A DNA stretch of 64,000 nt, taken from JAQUBU01 sp036677685. Its GTDB lineage: Bacteria; Bacillota; Syntrophomonadia; Syntrophomonadales; Syntrophomonadaceae. The position numbers and the translations under genes are program-made. Position 1 is the first letter of the stretch; each line of letters opens with the position of its first letter. Under the pieces are notes generated by a model that saw nothing but the letters and a program-made list of their open reading frames with translations, had not been told where the DNA came from and made no database searches. The DNA is taken from contig JAVBWA010000012.1 in the NCBI GenBank assembly GCA_036677685.1, forward strand, positions 1-64,000, in the 5' to 3' direction. This document shows positions 27,583-36,721 of the stretch, one piece after another.

Positions 27583-28719
27583 CTATAATGCATGTAATAA
27601 CGGAAAAACATTGGGTTTTCCTGTGTTAGGATTTAATCCGATTCTTTGCGCTGTTAACCTGTTAAAAAAATCAACCTTTCCATTCCAGTAATTTATATAG
27701 AATATTTTGTTATCCAATTGTTTAATATCAGCCTCATAACGCTTAAGATTTTCGATTTCTAAACTATTGATTAAAGTAATATCAGCAAGTTTAAGACGAA
27801 AACGCAACGAATTAACGCTTTCATATTTTTTCCATATTTGTTTTGGGTCTGTTGTTGATAATACAACAATCTTTTGATAATCCCAATATGATTCTAAATC
27901 CTTACGTACTTTTAATTGCAAAATCCCATATGGGATTGAAAATACAACACTAAAACCTTTTAGAAGTATTTCTTTAGCTAAATCAGTTTCATAACTATTA
28001 CTTAATCCAAGTAAGAAAACAAATTCACTAGTCGGTAATTCATTTATAACTAGTAATAAAGCTTCTTTTTCTCTGTCTGTTGATTTTGGATTTTCTACAA
28101 TTGCTATATTTTTGCTTTTTAAGAGTTCAACATTGCCTTTGTAATATATCTCAAGAGCTGAACGGCCCATTAGTTTTGATGGATAAAGTTTATCATTTGG
28201 TAATAATTTGTGAATATCTTGTTTTTCGAACTCTGTATCATAAACTACCCGATCAAATGTTTTTGTTGAACTACTGGGCTCAAAAACTAATATTCTTGAA
28301 TTTATATCACCTAAATATTGAATAATCATATCTTTTACTTTTTCCCACTCAAGGCCACCATGGCCACAACCAAGTGCAGGTAAAGTAACAATAGAATTTT
28401 CTCTATTTATAAGGTATTGTTTTAACCAAATCAAACCTTTTTCAATATATTCATATTCTGATGGGTTTTTCCAATGGACTTTTGTTGGAAAGTTAATAAT
28501 TGTAAATCGGGAAATTAAGTCAACGTGTTCCCATACATGAGGCTTCCCTGGCTTAACTTCATTTCTTTTGCATGCATCAGAATAATCAACAAACATGTCG
28601 GGATACCTCTTTTTAAACATCAAAGCAACTCCCGCCCCCATTACACCAACACAATTTACAGTGTTTACTCTAATGTCAGCATCATAATTAAAAATGTCGC
28701 CGGAAACAAATTCTATCAT
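27583..28719 (-). CDS. darG: DarG-like macro-domain antitoxin with DprA/SLOG-like C-terminal part
   Basis: Residues 1-155 of this 378-aa protein form a macro domain of the DarG/TARG1 kind: VNTVNCVGVMGAGVAL, the FPTK lysine at residue 80, and LPALGCGHGGLEW. DarG macro domains remove ADP-ribose from thymidine bases on DNA. Residues about 178-330 (LYPSKLMG...IYYKGNVELLKSKNIAIVEN, then FLLGLSNSYETDLAKEI, SVVFSIPYGI) follow the order of a DprA/SLOG Rossmann domain; this is my reading and is weaker. It starts three bases after the partner's stop, so the two are translated together. It is AT-rich compared with the prophage and ends with TAG. Confidence 0.82.
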   Translation of the reverse strand: MIEFVSGDIFNYDADIRVNTVNCVGVMGAGVALMFKKRYPDMFVDYSDACKRNEVKPGKPHVWEHVDLISRFTIINFPTKVHWKNPSEYEYIEKGLIWLKQYLINRENSIVTLPALGCGHGGLEWEKVKDMIIQYLGDINSRILVFEPSSSTKTFDRVVYDTEFEKQDIHKLLPNDKLYPSKLMGRSALEIYYKGNVELLKSKNIAIVENPKSTDREKEALLLVINELPTSEFVFLLGLSNSYETDLAKEILLKGFSVVFSIPYGILQLKVRKDLESYWDYQKIVVLSTTDPKQIWKKYESVNSLRFRLKLADITLINSLEIENLKRYEADIKQLDNKIFYINYWNGKVDFFNRLTAQRIGLNPNTGKPNVFPLLHAL

Positions 28720-28722
28720 TTT

Positions 28723-30069
28723 TTATGAAATTTCCTTCCTTATTCTTTTAACCCAACCATCGAGTTTTCCTTTGATATTAAAAGCCCAAATAATATTAAT
28801 TGCAGAAATATCAGCCAACGATAAAGCAATTAACATGTCTAACTCATTCTCATCAATTTCTAAATTTAATAATTCCTGTTCACTTCTTCCGTGCATAAGT
28901 ATATCTCCGATTAAATCGTGATAGATGACTAATAAACAAATTGTCTTAATTTCGTATTCTGAAAGTATTTCAAACTCCTCAATCAAAATTCTTGTTATCA
29001 TTGGAATTGAATCTCTTGGATGATCAGGATATGTAAGTTGAATTTCATTCTCCCACTTAGACTTTGGACCTTTACCTATGTCGTGCAAATATGCAGATAA
29101 CTTAACTATTTTTTTATCGTCTTCGTAAAGGTCCTTATAATATTTATTTTTATTCAAATTTTCTACAACCTGCAATGTATGATCACTAACATTTTGGGTA
29201 TGTACTCTATTATCAGTTTCTAATTCAAAAATACCATCTAACTCCTCTATAACACAAAAGTCTTCGTCAATTTTCTGTAACGCATCATTGACATCTGTGA
29301 AAGTAGGATTTCCACATTCCATTTCTTCCCTTTTATCAATTATTGCTTTAATTGCTTCCCTATAATAGTGTTCAAGAAAAATTGGACCATTTATTAAAGT
29401 TTCGTTTTCTCTCCCAATCATATTGAATTTTGTAAAATAAAAATACTTTGTTTTAAATGGTTGGTATTCAATTTTAGGTATTCCGAGTCCGTTATCCTCA
29501 TAAATTTCTTTAATTCTCTTTTTACACATATCATTATACACAACATAGCATTCTATCCAATCTATAGGTACTTTTTTATATATAAGAACTTCAGCCATGC
29601 GAGAGTGTAAATCTTCCTCATTTTTTTCACTCCATCTCTGACTATCTATTAAATTCCAATCTAAATTGCCTAAGTGACTTGGATCATTGAAAAAGTTAGG
29701 CGGTATAGTTCTATTTGCTGATGCATCAGTAAATGTTGCATTGCTATCCAATAATTTATCAATAGATATGGCAATATATACAACTAATGGCTGATCAATA
29801 TTCTTTCTATTTAGCACCCCCAATAACATAGGGTTTCTAGCTGTAAAATAAAACGGTACATAATCATGAATTGTTCCAAAAGGATTGCATGTAACATTCA
29901 TTTGGCTTCTTCTTGCTTGAATATCTTCATTTGCCAAATTTACATGTTTAATCCCTTTACCAATTTTCTCATTTGTGCATAAAAGACCATATTTAACGAT
30001 TGATTCAATATTGTCAATGTGTGTAAAGTGATAAAAGCATCTACCTCTATAAGCATCTGGTATTTTCAT
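28723..30069 (-). CDS. darT: DarT-like ssDNA ADP-ribosyltransferase fused to an HD domain
   Basis: Residues 1-205 of this 448-aa protein match DarT (DUF4433): YHFTHIDNIESIVKYGLL, an ARRS motif at 52-55, DYVPFYFTARNPML, and catalytic-type Glu160 in SRMAEVLIY. DarT attaches ADP-ribose to thymidine in single-stranded DNA, blocking replication. Residues about 285-440 carry an HD-type metal-dependent phosphohydrolase pattern: H297, H329-D330 in AYLHDIGKG, H384 in YHD, D420 in SLADISA. Usual DarT is about 210 aa, so the HD domain is an added unit. AGGAGGGGAGC precedes ATG 30069. The macro-domain partner is directly downstream. Confidence 0.85.
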   Translation of the reverse strand: MKIPDAYRGRCFYHFTHIDNIESIVKYGLLCTNEKIGKGIKHVNLANEDIQARRSQMNVTCNPFGTIHDYVPFYFTARNPMLLGVLNRKNIDQPLVVYIAISIDKLLDSNATFTDASANRTIPPNFFNDPSHLGNLDWNLIDSQRWSEKNEEDLHSRMAEVLIYKKVPIDWIECYVVYNDMCKKRIKEIYEDNGLGIPKIEYQPFKTKYFYFTKFNMIGRENETLINGPIFLEHYYREAIKAIIDKREEMECGNPTFTDVNDALQKIDEDFCVIEELDGIFELETDNRVHTQNVSDHTLQVVENLNKNKYYKDLYEDDKKIVKLSAYLHDIGKGPKSKWENEIQLTYPDHPRDSIPMITRILIEEFEILSEYEIKTICLLVIYHDLIGDILMHGRSEQELLNLEIDENELDMLIALSLADISAINIIWAFNIKGKLDGWVKRIRKEIS

Positions 30070-30124
30070 AACATGCTCCCCTCCTGTTATGCTTTTTCAT
30101 GTTCCGATAAATAGTTACTATTCC

Positions 30125-30241
30125 TCATAAATATTTGACTTCTGAGATCTTACCACCTGGCAGCATTTGCATGATGATTAATTCACCTTTAGCATACTCC
30201 ATCCTTGTATAGTTCAACCAAATTTTCCCCCTATTAGACAT
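30125..30241 (-). CDS. possible 38-aa small protein
   Basis: ATG 30241 opens MSNRGKIWLNYTRMEYAKGE and ends at TGA 30125. It lies between the two-gene operon and darT on the same strand, and its residues look protein-like. There is no good ribosome binding site and no family is recognised. Confidence 0.3.
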   Translation of the reverse strand: MSNRGKIWLNYTRMEYAKGELIIMQMLPGGKISEVKYL

Positions 30242-30259
30242 TATACACAATTTGTAAGA

Positions 30260-31582
30260 TTATTGGTTATCCTCAAATGATTCTATATCATTCATTTCTT
30301 TAACTATATAGCTGATTGGGTTCAGCTTTTCTGCATTTTCCCTGACCAAACATATGTACTGTTGTAGTAACTGAGCTGTTTCTTTATCTGTGTAAGTAAT
30401 TAGATATTCTTCCAGTTCATCCGAAAATCGCAACAACTTTTCACGATTAAACCAGTTGTCAGCATGCTTAATGAGGTCCTTGATTAGGGAGTCTTTCTGT
30501 TCTTGCCTTTTTTCGTCTAACTTCTGCTGTCTTTCGATATTTTCCTTCTCGATCTGCTTATTTCTTTCCTGCTCATATTGAATTGCCCGCTCTTTCTGCT
30601 CCAATTCATTGATTATCTCATTATTAAAACATAATTTGCATATCTCAAGAACCATGCCCGGAATTTGATTCTCCATTTGCTCTGCCGCATCGCTATATGA
30701 CAACGAGGTAGTAGATTTATTTAACGAATAATACCATGCTTTACGAGCTGTCCAATTGATTTGAAGTCGGCCATCGAATACTTCTTCATATATCGGCCTT
30801 AAGTCTTGTAAAGCACCCCGCTCGCTTAAGTTTCGCCGCTTCGTTTTGTGCTCAACCAGTTCAAAAGACAAGTCAGTATTTAACAGCGTAATGGTTATGT
30901 TATCCTTATTGCCCCGTTCAACCGAAAATCGCGCTTTTAATTCCTGAAAGGACTTTAAAATGGTATCAGCAATTCTGCACGCACGGTTATACTGCTTGCT
31001 TGATACTTCAATCGGGATTACCGCTTCATTTTCGCGGTACTTTACTTTTTCAACCGGACTCCATATCCTGATGCCTGTATCTCTGAAAGGATGCTCCTTA
31101 TCTCTTGCCTCCCGATACTCGATTTCTGATTGATGTTTTGAAACCAAAGCATGATAGTCATGTATCCGACCTGGTACCGTAATGCTACTGCCCCAATTTG
31201 AGAAAGCCTCAAACGAACCTGGCAAGAGCAAGTCGAAATCCTGCATATTACTTAACTGCTCAATGGTGAGTTCTTCTGTATCGATGTAACGTAAAATGCT
31301 GTCCTTCTTTTGCGCCAGTGGCTTTGTTCGGTCAGATTTATCAGACTTATCATTACTATTATATATAGTCGGGGGCAGGGGAACCCGATCGGACACCGGC
31401 TTCCCGGCTTTCACTTTTGCCCAGTACCCCGCTGGTGGTAACGGTATATTCAGCGCTTTGCACCTTTTACGCAAGCCGTTGTCCGAAACCCCATATCTTA
31501 CAGCAACAGTCGTCATTGGTTCAGACCAAACTTCTTCATACAGTTTTAGTCTCATCTGCTCTATATTTTGCAGCTCATTCAT
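30260..31582 (-). CDS. HTH-containing protein of unknown function (partner of the 554-aa protein)
   Basis: The N-terminus of this 440-aa protein is a helix-turn-helix of the kind LYEEVWSEPMTTVAVRYGVS then GLRKRCKALNIPLPPAGYWA, seen in many uncharacterised bacterial proteins. The middle is mixed alpha/beta. Residues about 335-395 are a Gln/Glu/Lys-rich coiled coil, and the end is helical. I chose ATG 31582, which overlaps the upstream stop in an ATGA and has GGGGGGAA before it. Translational coupling with the upstream gene implies a joint function. The location next to DarT/DarG and recombinases suggests defence, which is inference only. Confidence 0.7.
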   Translation of the reverse strand: MNELQNIEQMRLKLYEEVWSEPMTTVAVRYGVSDNGLRKRCKALNIPLPPAGYWAKVKAGKPVSDRVPLPPTIYNSNDKSDKSDRTKPLAQKKDSILRYIDTEELTIEQLSNMQDFDLLLPGSFEAFSNWGSSITVPGRIHDYHALVSKHQSEIEYREARDKEHPFRDTGIRIWSPVEKVKYRENEAVIPIEVSSKQYNRACRIADTILKSFQELKARFSVERGNKDNITITLLNTDLSFELVEHKTKRRNLSERGALQDLRPIYEEVFDGRLQINWTARKAWYYSLNKSTTSLSYSDAAEQMENQIPGMVLEICKLCFNNEIINELEQKERAIQYEQERNKQIEKENIERQQKLDEKRQEQKDSLIKDLIKHADNWFNREKLLRFSDELEEYLITYTDKETAQLLQQYICLVRENAEKLNPISYIVKEMNDIESFEDNQ

Positions 31583-33243
31583 TCCGGATTCCCCCCACCA
31601 CAAAACGCAAAGCCTGCGCGAAGCATATTATCAACCAATTCTTCCAGCTGAGCATCGTTAGCGATATTCTTTGGAATTAAATATCGGCGCTGATTATCAT
31701 TAAAAATTGTTCTGAGCATAGTATAGAAATCATCATAGGTTGGATATTTGAATTTATGCAGAAACTCGGCTGTTAGGTTATCACCGATATTTCTAGTTTT
31801 TGATTGAAAAGAAAGCTGATTCTGTACATTGGTAATATGCATGCTTACGATCGAATTTTTCATTTTAGTCAGTACACCTAATGTCTCTGATTGGTTATAA
31901 CTGCTCCTTTTCCCCGCTAATAGAGCGGGGAAATCAATAGAGAATTGCAGCCGGATCTTTCTTTCCCGCAGCTGAACCTTTAATTTCATCAAGTCTTCAA
32001 TCGTTGAGATATAGCTTTTCGGCTTGGATTTTTGATTGCCCGTTCCATTCATGATGGCTATTTTCATGCCCAAATACTTTTTCATCTTCTTTTCAATAAT
32101 GCTACAACAGTTCAGAAACAGTTCTTCATCAAATGTATCCGTTTTTACCGGAGCAGCTAATTCCAGTAGCTTCGGTGTGCCGTACAGCTTAAATATTTCA
32201 TTTAGACTTTTGGTTAAAGATATCATTGCTTCGGTATCCTGCCACACCCTTGAATTATTGAAGGTTTCTTCAACTTTTAGAATATAAGTTCCACTGGGCG
32301 TACTCTTCAATTTGCCATCTAAGCAAGAAATATACTCCGTCTCACCTTGTACATCTTCCGGGTAATTTAACCCTGCAAGGCTCACTGGCAATAGTGCGTT
32401 TATATGCTGAACTATTTTAACCCGCCCTCTTTCCACGCAAAGGTTAACGTATTCCGGCCAATAGTCATCATCATAGACCATGTTGAACAGCCATTCATGC
32501 ATAACCAGCATTTCTAGTTCCCCACGCTTGTCTTGCAGGTACGGCCGGTGCTTGTTATCTTCGTAGATCCGGTCGAGATCAAAGGGGTTGTTATTATAAC
32601 GGTGATTGTAGTTGTTTACATAGTAAGATCCATCACCCCACTCGCCGCGTTCATATTTTACGTATCGCCGGTCATAAGAATAGGCATGGTCATAGGCAAA
32701 GGCAAACAAATTGACGCCATACTGTCGGTAAGTGCCCCGAACCCAATTAACCAGGCTGCTGTCCAGGTGAATCATCTCGGAAGGCCCGGGTTCCTCGGTA
32801 TCGCATTGTTTAATCTCCGCCATTAGAGCCTGAATATCACTGCGGTATTCGTTCATACTTCCACTTTTTAGCTTATAGTCTGCACAGAAATCTCCGGCCG
32901 CCGAAGTAAAATCGTCTTCCGAATAAAAAAACGGGTAGTAGTGCAGATCTTCAAGCCACTTCTTCACCTCTTTGTGAATGCCAATCCTCTGCTGCAGATA
33001 AAAATCGAGTATGAACTCCTTGCTCTTCGGGTATTTGCTTTCGATCTCTTGCTCCAGCTTGTCCCTCTTGTGCTTCATTTTGATAGCTTCTGCGTCACAA
33101 GTCTGCAGGGTCAGGTATTCATTGAAGTAGGCCATGACATATTTAATAACCGCTGCCATATTGTCGGATTGCTTTAAATAATCGAATTCATCCATTTTGT
33201 CGGCTTTTTTCATTTTGGCAATATACTCATCAATGGTTAGCAT
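31579..33243 (-). CDS. large protein of unknown function (554 aa)
   Basis: I do not recognise this protein. It is soluble, acidic-to-neutral and rich in Tyr and aromatic residues in the middle (YAFDHAYSYDRRYVKYERGE-like segment near 200-240). Its helical C-terminal half holds many Lys/Arg (KLKVQLRERKIRLQF). There are no membrane segments and no Walker, HTH or nuclease motif that I can see. I chose ATG 33243, seven bases after AGGAGGGG. It is followed by the HTH protein with a 4-base overlap, making a two-gene operon. Confidence 0.7.
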   Translation of the reverse strand: MLTIDEYIAKMKKADKMDEFDYLKQSDNMAAVIKYVMAYFNEYLTLQTCDAEAIKMKHKRDKLEQEIESKYPKSKEFILDFYLQQRIGIHKEVKKWLEDLHYYPFFYSEDDFTSAAGDFCADYKLKSGSMNEYRSDIQALMAEIKQCDTEEPGPSEMIHLDSSLVNWVRGTYRQYGVNLFAFAYDHAYSYDRRYVKYERGEWGDGSYYVNNYNHRYNNNPFDLDRIYEDNKHRPYLQDKRGELEMLVMHEWLFNMVYDDDYWPEYVNLCVERGRVKIVQHINALLPVSLAGLNYPEDVQGETEYISCLDGKLKSTPSGTYILKVEETFNNSRVWQDTEAMISLTKSLNEIFKLYGTPKLLELAAPVKTDTFDEELFLNCCSIIEKKMKKYLGMKIAIMNGTGNQKSKPKSYISTIEDLMKLKVQLRERKIRLQFSIDFPALLAGKRSSYNQSETLGVLTKMKNSIVSMHITNVQNQLSFQSKTRNIGDNLTAEFLHKFKYPTYDDFYTMLRTIFNDNQRRYLIPKNIANDAQLEELVDNMLRAGFAFCGGGNPE

Positions 33244-33531
33244 GCTCATCCCCTCCTCCGAAAATAAAATGAATTTAAACTCCATGCCAATATTATAAAT
33301 TATTCATTTCCGCTCAAAGCAAAAAACCGCAGGACCGGAATTATAGCCAGTACTGCGGATTAGTCGTTTATAAATATTAGACGTGGAAAAGATGGAGACC
33401 ACCCCGGCAGGAACGCTGACAGTGTGTTTCCTCGACGGGATACGGATTAAGGTATAAAGATATACATATAAAAGCAGGAATCCTTTTTGCCATTAAGGCG
33501 GTAAGGAGTTCTCTTTTATGTAGGGAGTGTT
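33244..33531. other. intergenic region between the unknown operon and the small membrane protein
   Basis: It holds the presumed promoter of the two-gene operon (AT-rich stretch near 33280-33305) and a CCGCAG...CTGCGG hairpin near 33329-33357. A tiny plus-strand frame (METTPAGTLTVCFLDG..., 33392-33457) is too short to call. Confidence 0.35.
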
Positions 33532-33846
33532 TTATGCCGCCAGTCGCAGGACACGCTTGATTGCGGTGGGATTTTTTACTGCGATTCCCAGAAGCGCAAG
33601 GGAAAGGACGGTAAAGACAAGGCCCTCAAATATTTCCTGCCTGTGGCGGCCATAGTTTTTGTCAAGGGCATCCAGCTTTTCCTGCGTGGTCATGTCGGTT
33701 GCGTTTTCAATCATGGTGGCTTTGCGTTCGTACTTTTCCTTCGAGGTCGAAGCAAGACCGTCCACAGCGTCGGTAATGCGGTTTTCAATGAAAGCGGTAT
33801 TAATGCCGGCAGTGTCAGACTGCATGATAAAAATTTTGTCGGTCAT
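33532..33846 (-). CDS. small membrane protein (104 aa)
   Basis: The soluble N-terminal part is helical and charged. One hydrophobic segment near residues 76-92 (FTVLSLALLGIAV) is followed by a basic end (AIKRVLRLAA). ATAGGAGGAATTCGAT precedes the ATG, an excellent ribosome binding site. I do not recognise the family. It stands divergent from the XRE-like regulator gene, sharing a 160-base promoter region. Confidence 0.65.
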   Translation of the reverse strand: MTDKIFIMQSDTAGINTAFIENRITDAVDGLASTSKEKYERKATMIENATDMTTQEKLDALDKNYGRHRQEIFEGLVFTVLSLALLGIAVKNPTAIKRVLRLAA

Positions 33847-34006
33847 ATCGAATTCCTCCTATAATAGTTAGTTCGTGAATTGACGTCTCCTGTTTATGGT
33901 GTTATCATACAGCAAAAAGCTAGCTAAATATATCTTATTATCCGTCTTTTATATGACTTAGCAAAGCAATAAAAGAAGATTTTATCTTTTTCTGCAGGAG
34001 GGGCAT

Positions 34007-34807
34007 ATGGCTTTTAGAACTCTAAACCACGATGACACGACACTCTTCCATAACAGACTGTGGAAGCTAATGGAGAAGAAAAATATCAGCACCGCAAAGG
34101 AACTGGCAACCGCATTATATGAAGCAGGACTTGTGGCTGTAAAACAAAATCCGAATGACAATTCAGACGAAGTCAACAAAGCAAATGCAATCGGAAGTGT
34201 CGAAAAGAAAATTCAGGCTCATCTGAACGCAGATAAAGCGGATCGACTGCAGGGTGAGTATGTTATGGCATACTGCGAGTTCTTCGGCTGCTCCGCCGAC
34301 TACCTGTTTAGAAAGACTGAGATCGTAAGTGGTAACGATGATGTGCGCCACTTCTGTGAAATCACCGGTCTGTCGGAAAAAGCTGTGAAGCGGCTGATAG
34401 AGGATTTGCCGGATGAAGCAAAAGTAGAACTGACACAGTGGTGGTCAGCGGTTTTGGAAAGCAATCTGTTCTATGGGTTGCCAATGGAATGGCACAGAAT
34501 GTGTTATGAACTGGGGCAGTATTATACGGCTCAGAATGAAATCAGCAGCATTCACAAGGCAGCTGAAATGATGGATTCCTCAGATAAATATGTAGCAACA
34601 TTCGAAACAATGATGACGGAAAACTATATGAAGGAAGCCAAACCGCATGAGACTGCCTACTTTTATCATCTCAGCAGCATTACCGCCAATATGACTGATT
34701 TTCTGGAACAGAGTGCAGAAGCATACGCTGTTCGGAACAAACAAGGTATAGATGCTTACTTTTCAAGACGGCTCCATGAAAAACTGGAAGCCGGTCGTGT
34801 TCTGTAA
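34007..34807 (+). CDS. XRE-like helix-turn-helix regulator
   Basis: The N-terminal half of this 266-aa protein resembles clostridial Cro/CI-type regulators: NRLWKLMEKKNISTAKELAT, then VEKKIQAHLNADKADRLQGE, VMAYCEFFGCSADYLF, the usual ending of such HTH domains. The C-terminal part is helical, without a peptidase domain. GCAGGAGGGGC precedes the ATG. It is one of few plus-strand genes here and probably controls the element carrying the recombinases or the divergent small membrane protein. Confidence 0.75.
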   Translation: MAFRTLNHDDTTLFHNRLWKLMEKKNISTAKELATALYEAGLVAVKQNPNDNSDEVNKANAIGSVEKKIQAHLNADKADRLQGEYVMAYCEFFGCSADYLFRKTEIVSGNDDVRHFCEITGLSEKAVKRLIEDLPDEAKVELTQWWSAVLESNLFYGLPMEWHRMCYELGQYYTAQNEISSIHKAAEMMDSSDKYVATFETMMTENYMKEAKPHETAYFYHLSSITANMTDFLEQSAEAYAVRNKQGIDAYFSRRLHEKLEAGRVL

Positions 34808-34835
34808 GATGTTCTAATGGGATAAAATTGTATAT

Positions 34836-35048
34836 CTAATAACAGGTCATCTGCTTTCTGGCAGGCGGCCTTATTTTTGCCCGAAAAATCGAATCTGAAT
34901 CCCGCCCTCCGGCATCAACCTTGGCTACAATTATCTGCCCGATTTTCAATGTCACACTTTCGATATCCGCAAGAATATGAGACAATCGTATTTCGATGCA
35001 TTCGCAGTGCCGATCTAGCGCGGCAATGCAGGTCACATCCCCCCACAT
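34836..35048 (-). CDS. possible small protein downstream of the recombinases (70 aa)
   Basis: The frame encodes LDRHCECIEIRLSHILADIE and VTLKIGQIIVAKVDAGGRDS with a basic end. Composition is plausible but there is no ribosome binding site, and a terminator stands just upstream. It may be a remnant; the 330 bases between the XRE-like and recombinase genes hold nothing stronger. Confidence 0.25.
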   Translation of the reverse strand: MWGDVTCIAALDRHCECIEIRLSHILADIESVTLKIGQIIVAKVDAGGRDSDSIFRAKIRPPARKQMTCY

Positions 35049-35081
35049 TACTCGTCTATCCGAAGAAAACACCTGCGAAAA

Positions 35082-35117
35082 TAAAAAACCCGCAACCAGC
35101 AATTACCGACTTGCGGG
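35082..35117 (-). terminator. terminator after the serine recombinase pair
   Basis: On the minus strand CCCGCAA...TTGCGGG is followed by TTTTTTAT. It lies 20 bases after the recombinase stop codon. Confidence 0.75.
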
Positions 35118-35137
35118 CTATGCAACATTGTTATCGT

Positions 35138-36721
35138 CTACATATGAACACAAGTTCTATCCTTGAAAACAAATTCCAGCCTTCCATTTCGGTGGACAGT
35201 AACCTTTTCAACTACGACTACCCACAGCTTCTCATCGAACTCCTCAATCACAAGCGGTCGGGTTTCGATTTCCCGAATAAACCTTTCCAGTGTCAATGAT
35301 TTGTTTTGACGGTTTCGCTGCTTATCCTCCAATTGGGTAACACGCCCTGTTGCTATCCGGTGCCGCTCGATGTATCCCCTGTGCTGTTCGTTAAATTCAT
35401 CCTGATTAACGGGAATGCGGGCATTTTCATAAATGGCTTTTCTCGTTAGTTCGGCAACAACCTCAATTTCGCGGTGCAGTTCCGCGAGTTCTGTTTCAAT
35501 TGCCGAACAGTCGCATAAGACTTTTTGGGCGATCCGGCAGTTGGCGAGCAGTTCATCCCGTCCGCCCATCAGTATGTTAAATGCTGTCAGGAATCGCTGC
35601 ATAATCTCGTCTTCGGTGAGATGTGGCGTTTGGCACGCTTTATTGTTTTTATACTTCTCATTACACCGCCAGATTGTACGGCGGTATTTGGTATTTGATC
35701 CCCAAACCTTGGAGCCGTAAAAACCACCGCACTCACCGCAAATGATTTTTGCTGAGAACGGGCTGTGGCAGCTGACAGGCCTGCCGAATTTTTTACGCCG
35801 TTCCATCTCCATCTGCACTGCATCGAATTCGTCAGGCTCAATAATGGCGGGATGACTGTTCTGCACATAGTATTGGGGAACCTCGCCCTCGTTTACTTTG
35901 GTGGTTTTGGTTAGGAAATCTACCGTGAAGCTTTTTTGCAGAAGGGCATCGCCCTTGTATTTCTCGTTGGTTAGGATGCTTTTAATCGTCGCAACCTGCC
36001 AGGTGCTTTTGCCTCCGGGAGACGAGATATCCTGGCTCACAAGGTATTTTGCAATTGCCGACGGTGTTTTGCCTTCCATGAAAAGCCTGAATATCATGCG
36101 AACAACTTTTGCCTCGGACTCGACGATTTTAGGCAGACCATCCTCGCCCTTTTCATAACCAAGGAAATGGGCATATGGCATGTTGACCTTACCATCAGCC
36201 ATCCTTTTGCGCCGGCCCCACGTTACGTTCTCGCTTATTGAGCGGCTTTCTTCTTGTGCAAGGCTTGACATAATGGTGATAAGCAGCTCACCTTTGCTGT
36301 CGAGCGTGTAGATATTTTCCTTCTCGAAATAGACTTCTACACCTTTTTCCTTCAACTGGCGCACCGTAACCAGAGAATCGACAGTATTTCTCGCGAAGCG
36401 GCTGACTGATTTGGTGATAATTAAATCCATCTTGCCGTCCAATGCATCGGCAATCATCTGCTTAAAACCATCGCGCTTTTTGGTATTTGTGGCGCTGATG
36501 CCTTCATCTGTGTAGACCCCGATAAACTCCCAATCGGCACGCTCTTTGATGTACCTTGTATAGTAATCAACCTGGGCTTCATAGCTGGTAAGCTGTTCTT
36601 CGCTGTCGGTCGAAACGCGGGCGTAAGCGGCAACTCTTTTCCTTACGGCCCTACCAGACGTTTCCGGCGTGAAGCAGTTAACTGTCGGCGGTATAACGGT
36701 AACGGCTCGCGTGGTAGTCAA
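35138..36721 (-). CDS. large serine recombinase (site-specific integrase) 1
   Basis: This 527-aa protein has a resolvase catalytic domain at residues 28-165 with the nucleophile Ser37 in AAYARVSTDSEEQ, followed by SRFARNT and EESRSISENV. Then come the Recombinase domain and a zinc-ribbon (ICGECGG ... C-x-C region) with a coiled-coil C-terminal part, as in large serine integrases. Translation starts at TTG 36721 after AGGAGGG and overlaps the upstream recombinase stop by four bases (TTGA). Two different large recombinases in one operon probably act together in excision and integration. Confidence 0.9.
   Translation of the reverse strand: MTTTRAVTVIPPTVNCFTPETSGRAVRKRVAAYARVSTDSEEQLTSYEAQVDYYTRYIKERADWEFIGVYTDEGISATNTKKRDGFKQMIADALDGKMDLIITKSVSRFARNTVDSLVTVRQLKEKGVEVYFEKENIYTLDSKGELLITIMSSLAQEESRSISENVTWGRRKRMADGKVNMPYAHFLGYEKGEDGLPKIVESEAKVVRMIFRLFMEGKTPSAIAKYLVSQDISSPGGKSTWQVATIKSILTNEKYKGDALLQKSFTVDFLTKTTKVNEGEVPQYYVQNSHPAIIEPDEFDAVQMEMERRKKFGRPVSCHSPFSAKIICGECGGFYGSKVWGSNTKYRRTIWRCNEKYKNNKACQTPHLTEDEIMQRFLTAFNILMGGRDELLANCRIAQKVLCDCSAIETELAELHREIEVVAELTRKAIYENARIPVNQDEFNEQHRGYIERHRIATGRVTQLEDKQRNRQNKSLTLERFIREIETRPLVIEEFDEKLWVVVVEKVTVHRNGRLEFVFKDRTCVHM

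Noticed and set aside
33383..33457. Tiny plus-strand frame METTPAGTLTVCFLDGIRIK
   Set aside because: Only 21-24 codons, no ribosome binding site and no recognisable relative, so not listed as a gene.
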